Assembly: GCA_951802195.1 (NCBI GenBank)
Contig: OX637627.1
Coordinates: 1,290,749-1,354,748 of the forward strand
DNA: 64,000 bases
Direction of reading: 5' to 3'
DNA from: Tausonia pullulans
Lineage: Eukaryota > Basidiomycota > Tremellomycetes > Cystofilobasidiales > Mrakiaceae
The stretch's first letter is position 1; each line of letters begins with the position of its first letter. The notes under the pieces were generated by a model. The model worked only from the letters and a program-made list of their open reading frames with translations, made no database searches and was not told the origin of the DNA. The position numbers and the translations under genes are program-made. Positions 58,552 to 64,000 of this stretch are shown piece after piece.

Positions 58552-60009
58552 GTTGAATGTAGAAGCGAATGGGTTGTGAGCGAGATGGTTGTCGCATGCG
58601 AAGAGACGTGATTAATCGCGTATAAAAGCAGAGAAATCAGGCAGAGGTCAACACATGAAAGGAGACATACGACCTCCTTGAGTCACCGGGCAAGCTGACA
58701 CAAGAGTGATCGAGCCGGCTGCGTCCAGCTGACTGAAACGTGAGCGGTAAACAAGGCATGTTTCGGCTTACAAGGTTGATGTCCAAAACCCGAAATCTGT
58801 GCTAGTCCAGGTGAGATTGCCCTCAGTTCAAAGGCCGTCCCGCTACTTCAGGTGAAGCTTGCGATGCCCGGTCTTTGAGCTTGTCCAGTTGAACCGACCC
58901 TCAGTTCAAACGCCGTTACCCAGGTGGACCATCCTTCCATTCAAACGCCGTTACACTCAATCAGGTGAGACTGATCCTAGGCTCAGCGGGTTGGTGGACA
59001 TCCGTCCAAACAGGGATTATGAACATGCTTAGAAGCTTGTTGAAGGCGGCTCGGCGTTTGACGAAACAGACGCCAAAGCCAGCATGATCGCGGGAGAGCG
59101 ACTGCTTCGTGCCCCACCATGTGGATATCTCTAGGACAACTTGTCCCACAAGACATTCTTCAAATCAGAGACATCCATATCACGAAACATGCGATTGCAA
59201 ACGGCGCAACGAACCGAATTGAATCTCTGCGGAACATTATAAAGCGGGGCGTTGGTTGGGGTGCTTGTTAGGATTGGCCAAGGGTCAAGGGCTGAGGAGG
59301 ATGGGTGAGAAGGGGGGCGTAGGTGGACGAGTGGACTGAAGTGCTGGCAGTGACACAGGCTCCCGTAAAGGTTCTGGGCAGGTTTTTCGAATCCAAATGA
59401 TAGTCAGAGTGCAGAACAAAATGTACAATGAACTGCGCGTTTTATGGACGGGGGCGAGAATAAGGGGGGATAGGAAGGACCGGAGAGCAAGGAACGTGTA
59501 ACAGAGGAGACAAAATGAGGAGCGAAGAGATGGAAATGCTGAGTGAGCAAGGGAAAAGCTACCTCGGCGCCGAGTTAACAAGGCAACTCCATTCTAATCA
59601 GTCACTTCCAGAGTGCCCTAACTTCCTTCGATTGTTCCACATAGACTTCCTCATTGTGACAAGCCATCTTCAAGAGCTCTCTTGCAGAGGTCACAAGCAG
59701 TGAGTACCGTCCATTTCCGTAGTTCATGAACAGACCTCAGTCTGGCGGTAGCCGGAGGATGAAACGCAGGAAGACGACGGACAGAGCTTAGGCGGCAATG
59801 CAACCTTCGGCGCCAATGTCGTTATCTGTCAGATAAAAGGTTTCGATGTTGAAAATCATAGGTTATTGACATGTATGAACTCAAAGTTGGAACAAAGGTA
59901 AGCTAGGTAGATTGAAATAAACCAACACTGCGCCCACTCCAGTATCGTTCGTCATCAGCCTCGCTGGCGACAAGATCGCGAGGTAACTGTTCACCCAGAA
60001 AACGGAAGC

Positions 60010-61682
60010 TTAGGCAAGCTTGTAGACGAGCTTCTCGGCCTTGTAGTCTCCACGTCCGAGAATGTCGAGCCCCTCGTGAACGCGGTCAAGCTGACCCTCC
60101 ATGATGCGAAGCTTCTGAGGTTTGTACCTGCGCGAACCAATACCCTCCTCCCAGCCCTCGAGGAGCAAAGGAAGCTCCTCCGATACCCAAGCGAGCGAGC
60201 GAGCCCTATCATCGAGTATAGCGGGGAAGTCGAAGACGTTGGCGAAGGTGAACTAAATCGAGCGATCCAATTGACGAGCGTTGTCAGCAACGAAGTAAAT
60301 GACTACAGCGGATGCGTGCAGACAAATCAAGAGGAGAATGACAAGCTCTTGCGTAAACAGAGGACAAAACACTCACAGGGTAGCCAACGACAGTATAGAC
60401 GCTCACAAACTCAGCCTTGACGTCACTGCGACGGTTGGCAGCTTCATCCCCAAAGGGAAGAGTGCACATCACACGGCCGCCCTTTGAGCCAATGGCGTCT
60501 GAAATGCGCTCGATCTTCCGTAAGATTAAGACCTAGCTGTATAAAAAGGGGAACAAGCACTTACCGATGCAGCTTTCGAGCGAGCCGTTCGCACCAGCGG
60601 TGTCGTAAGCGGCAAAGACTCCCTGTTCGCCGGCAGCCTTTTTGATCGCCTCGACAACATTGGGGTCCTTGTAGTTAAAACACTGATCGGCGCCGATCTC
60701 GCGGAGCCGAGCATGGTTCTCCGGCGAGGCAGTCACAAAGACTCGATAGCCAGAGAGCGTGGCAAGCTGCACGGCGTGATGGCCAACGGCGGTGGACCCT
60801 AACCAATACGAATACAAGATTGTCAGTTGTGGCGCCTAACATGAAGCAGAGACTGCCGAGCAACTCACCGCCCCAGACAAGCATGATCTGCTTGGGCGAG
60901 GAAGTGTCGGGAGCCGAAGGCTTAGGAAGGTTCCAGCGCATGTAAAAGGTCTGAACGACAGTCAAGTGGACAGCCTGAACATGTGAGGCGTCAGATGGAG
61001 GCTCAGAATGGACAAAAAGCAGAGCCTGTAGTCAGATACACTCACAGTGAAGGCGGCACCCTCGACATCGCTCATGCCCGGAGGCATGACGAAAGCATTC
61101 GCTGCATCGAAAACGACGCCTGAAGAAGTTTTCAGCAACGACAACGCGTCAAATGGGTCAACAATGCGGTGAAACGATTCATGCAGCTCCAATCACGTAC
61201 CCTCAGAGCAGGCTCCCTGCTCTTCGGTGGAGCAGCCGTAGACCATGCCGGCAACACGGTCGCCCTCTTTGATGTGGCTGACGCCCGAGCCGACCTTGAG
61301 GGCGGTGCCGGCACTGTCAGTGCCGATGATGACGAGCTTCTTGGCGCTCCAGTCACCGTGTGCGTGCTAGAGGAAAGAAGGATTATCAGCCTGAAATGAA
61401 TGAGACAATTGTCGAAAGGCAGTAGCCTTACCTTATAGTCGGTGCTGCACAACCCAGCCACAAAGCAAACATAACGTACCGGCCAAGTCAGGACGAAGAT
61501 GTGTTAGGTCAATTACAATAAACGCACGGATTAAGTCCGATAGCACGATTGGCGACCACGACGGATTGCGGGCTGAGATTCTTTACGGCCTCACGAGTTC
61601 CAAAGGGGATCTCGATAACATTAGGGAGTCCTAGGTCTGGGGATGCAGCCAGGGCCTTGACAGTGGATGGGATAGGGGACAT
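60010..61682 (-). CDS. MDR oxidoreductase, inverted copy
   Basis: Identical to the unit 1 gene. Confidence 0.85.
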
Positions 61683-62399
61683 GTTGTGATAGAGACAGAT
61701 GCTGGTTGGAGGTGGGAGGCGACGCGGCTAGTGATGGTCGGGGTGCAGACACAAACGGTGAGGGTTTAGCCGCTTTTAAACCTCAGATGAAACACTGTCG
61801 TCGATGTCGTCTCTCCCTTTCGCCGTCCCTGATTTTGTCCTTTTAGGGAAACGCCTTCGTAACATTCATTGCAGGTGGAGGCTGATTCCTCATCACTTGT
61901 GATTGCTCATCCATAGTTTCAGCTGATTCAGGTCGTAGGAAGCGTCCTACTCTTCACTCTTCTGAAGGAGGCTGAGAAAAGAGCACGGAAGCAGTTTGCA
62001 GATATTCCCGCGATTTCCCACATGTCTCTGCCGGTTCCCTCCCATCAAAACGAGCCTCTGCTGACGAGGACGATTTTATGGACTTTGTAAGCTTATCAAT
62101 TTTTCCGGGCTTTGCGCGTTCCGGCTTTCCTCCACTTGACATAAAGAATATGTGAGCTTCAGTATTTTTTATCCCTAGAACAGGCAAGTCCGTTCATGTC
62201 ACAACTCGAGCAAACGCCGAACTCAGCCAGCCACACGCGCTGAGTGGCTGAGCCCGAGGCCGGCGACTGACTCTCAGTTGCCAGTCTATGACGCTTGCGG
62301 TGACGGCGCCTGGTGCAGGACCGTTCTTAACTCGGCAAATGCCTCAAGCTACCTCTTACAACCATCATCTCGCTTCGCTCACTTCAGCCCTTCACCGCT

Positions 62400-63254
62400 A
62401 TGTCTACTTCTACGCTTACTGCCTCGTGCTATTGCGGCTCCATCGCCTTCGAGGTCGCCGACGTCTCAGCTGAAGACATTCCTGGAGTCATCTGCCACTG
62501 CCGAGTTTGTCCCTCCGCCTGTTGATCCTGAAACACATGCTGATATGGTCTTCCTTGTGTCCTTGTGGTCCCCTCTCAGACGTGCCAGAAGCTGCACACC
62601 TTTCAGTCGTACAACGCTCAGTTCAAGAAGGAGCAGCTGAAGGTTACCAAAGGAGAGCCTAACGTAGGTCTAGCCATAGAGTCACGATCTCTCGCCTGTT
62701 ACTTTAAGAAGATGGACTCACTGGTTGTTTATCGTCACTAGATGTACGATGACACTGGCGCCGACTCGGGTTACACCATCCACCGCGCCTTCTGCGGCAA
62801 GTGCGGCTCTGCGCTTTACGCGTATCCCGAATCGATGCCCGACGTAGTGTTCGTCAAGGTGCGTTTTATATCTGCTCCAAATGAAGTGAAAACAGGAGAA
62901 AAAAAGAACGAAATAAGGCTTAACATGCCTGTGCCGAATTCTTCATTGATTGAACAGGCTGGCGTTCTTGACCAATTGGCCAGGGTCAAGCCGGCCGTCG
63001 AGATTGTGAGTTTACTTATGAATCATTCTCTAGCCCAGTCACACCTGTAATCTCTAATTATTTATGTCTGTTACTTTCCCATTGCAGTTCGTGGAGAGAG
63101 CCATCAAGGGAACGTCTGCGTGCGTACTTCGCACTACTTAAATGCCGCTCGCAATCTCAACCTCGTTCCTCGCCGCTAACGATCACGGATCTGCAGTGAA
63201 TGCGCCGCACGCAAGACAAAGCTCTTTGAGGGTATGATGGCCAAAGAGATCTGA
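62400..63254 (+). CDS. GFA-domain protein GFA1, inverted copy b
   Basis: Identical to the unit 1 gene; fifth copy in the window. Confidence 0.85.
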
Positions 63255-64000
63255 GCGTCGTCTGGTTCAGAGGGCAATGGAAGGAAGAAGAGTTGACAGG
63301 ATGGGCATAAGCATGTGCTCGACCTCATCAAGCTGTTCGGGTTGTGAGAAAGCTAGAGGTATATAAGATGAGAGAATATCTTTGGCTTAAGACGTTTGGC
63401 TTATGTGGCCTGATCTCGTAGGGCAGTTCGAACGTGTGTCTGATGCACCGGAGACGGCGGCTTGCATACAATGTTGAGTGATTGAAAGAAATTGGAGAGT
63501 TTGATCGAATACACGAAAACAGCCAGCTTGAACATGAAGATATAAGTCTAGGATGTCGCGTAAACATCGGTTGCAGAGATGAAGGATGCACGGAAGGAGA
63601 TGAGGACTTCTGGTTGCACATGACTACACCACCGAATGTACTATATGCTTAGTCACTTCAACAATATGTGTCGTAACGCCGAAACTGGTTGGGGAAGAAA
63701 GCATGAGCGCACCGTTGTGATCAAGAGGAAGATATCAGCAGTATGGCCAGATGCAGGGGATAGACTGATAATCGACAGCGAAGTCCTTAAGAACGGCTGC
63801 TGATATTTGTCACTCACTATGAGTCTTAAAATCAGCATATATTCGAATATGAGAGGTCCCATGCGCATCGCTCAATCATTCACGTGTGCCGAGGAATCGG
63901 GAAGCAAGTGTCCTGCATCTGCTCGAGTGGGTTCGCCCTAGTTGCCGTCCGAGCTCCGGCGTTTGAAAGAGATAGCTTACCAGTCGATTGCCAACACAGA

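Larger units (their letters stand above)
54908..64000 (-). repeat. Array unit, inverted, nearly complete; runs to the window end
   Basis: Reverse complement of a full 9,178-bp unit; it would end at 64085, so only 85 bp are missing. The pattern presumably continues beyond the window. The G14 run is present as C14 at 56723-56736. Confidence 0.93.

Noticed and set aside
24568-64000. CRISPR array or bacterial operon explanation for the regular repeats
   Set aside because: Repeat unit is 9.2 kb with spliced genes and no short direct repeats with spacers; the DNA is eukaryotic.

Overview
The window is nuclear DNA of an intron-rich, moderately GC-rich fungus. Almost every recognisable gene is split by several short introns (about 30-80 nt, GT..AG), with occasional 13-23 nt micro-exons. 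The gene set includes a Crh-type cell-wall transglycosylase, a Zn2Cys6 regulator, RTA1-like 7-TM proteins and a sterol glucosyltransferase. Intron density and style suggest Basidiomycota (possibly a tremellomycete-type yeast). That placement is an inference, and nothing here fixes genus or species.

Left part (1-24567), ordinary single-copy genes: the 3'-truncated end of a PIN-domain (Swt1-like) RNase gene (-); a secreted, GPI-anchored chitin-binding GH16 Crh-like transglycosylase (+); a TG..CA-ended dispersed repeat (3928-4567); a possible small gene; an MCT-type MFS transporter (-) with a probable 1-nt frameshift; divergently, a Zn2Cys6 transcription factor (+); a TPMT/HOL-type thiol or halide methyltransferase (+); a GT28 sterol-glucosyltransferase-like gene (+); and two tandem RTA1-like membrane protein genes (-).

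Right part (24568-64000), an amplified array. A 9,178-bp unit is present as two complete copies and one truncated copy in direct orientation (24568-50075). After a 2.57-kb unique island, the same unit recurs in inverted orientation (52646-64000), running off the window. Each complete unit carries a GFA-domain gene (GFA1, -), a head-to-head zinc-type MDR oxidoreductase (+), a second GFA-domain gene (GFA2, +), a remnant of an alpha/beta hydrolase gene, a 764-bp foldback built from two tail-to-tail TG..CA repeat elements, and a methyltransferase gene (-) nearly identical to the stand-alone copy at 13.3 kb. In this window that gives GFA1 x5, MDR x4, GFA2 x4 and methyltransferase x3+1.

The unique island between the two half-arrays holds one intronless gene for a TPR protein of about 576 residues. 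Its promoter region is a diverged (about 93%, by eye) copy of the GFA1 promoter block.

Interpretation: the repeated genes belong to families that handle one-carbon, aldehyde, thiol and electrophile chemistry, so the array looks like a recently amplified detoxification or metabolic cassette. Copies are identical wherever I compared them, including a 14-nt G run. The amplification is therefore either extremely recent or homogenised, or partly an assembly artefact, and long reads must decide. The outermost bases at both inner array edges carry private differences, which favours a real structure formed by recombination with older diverged copies.
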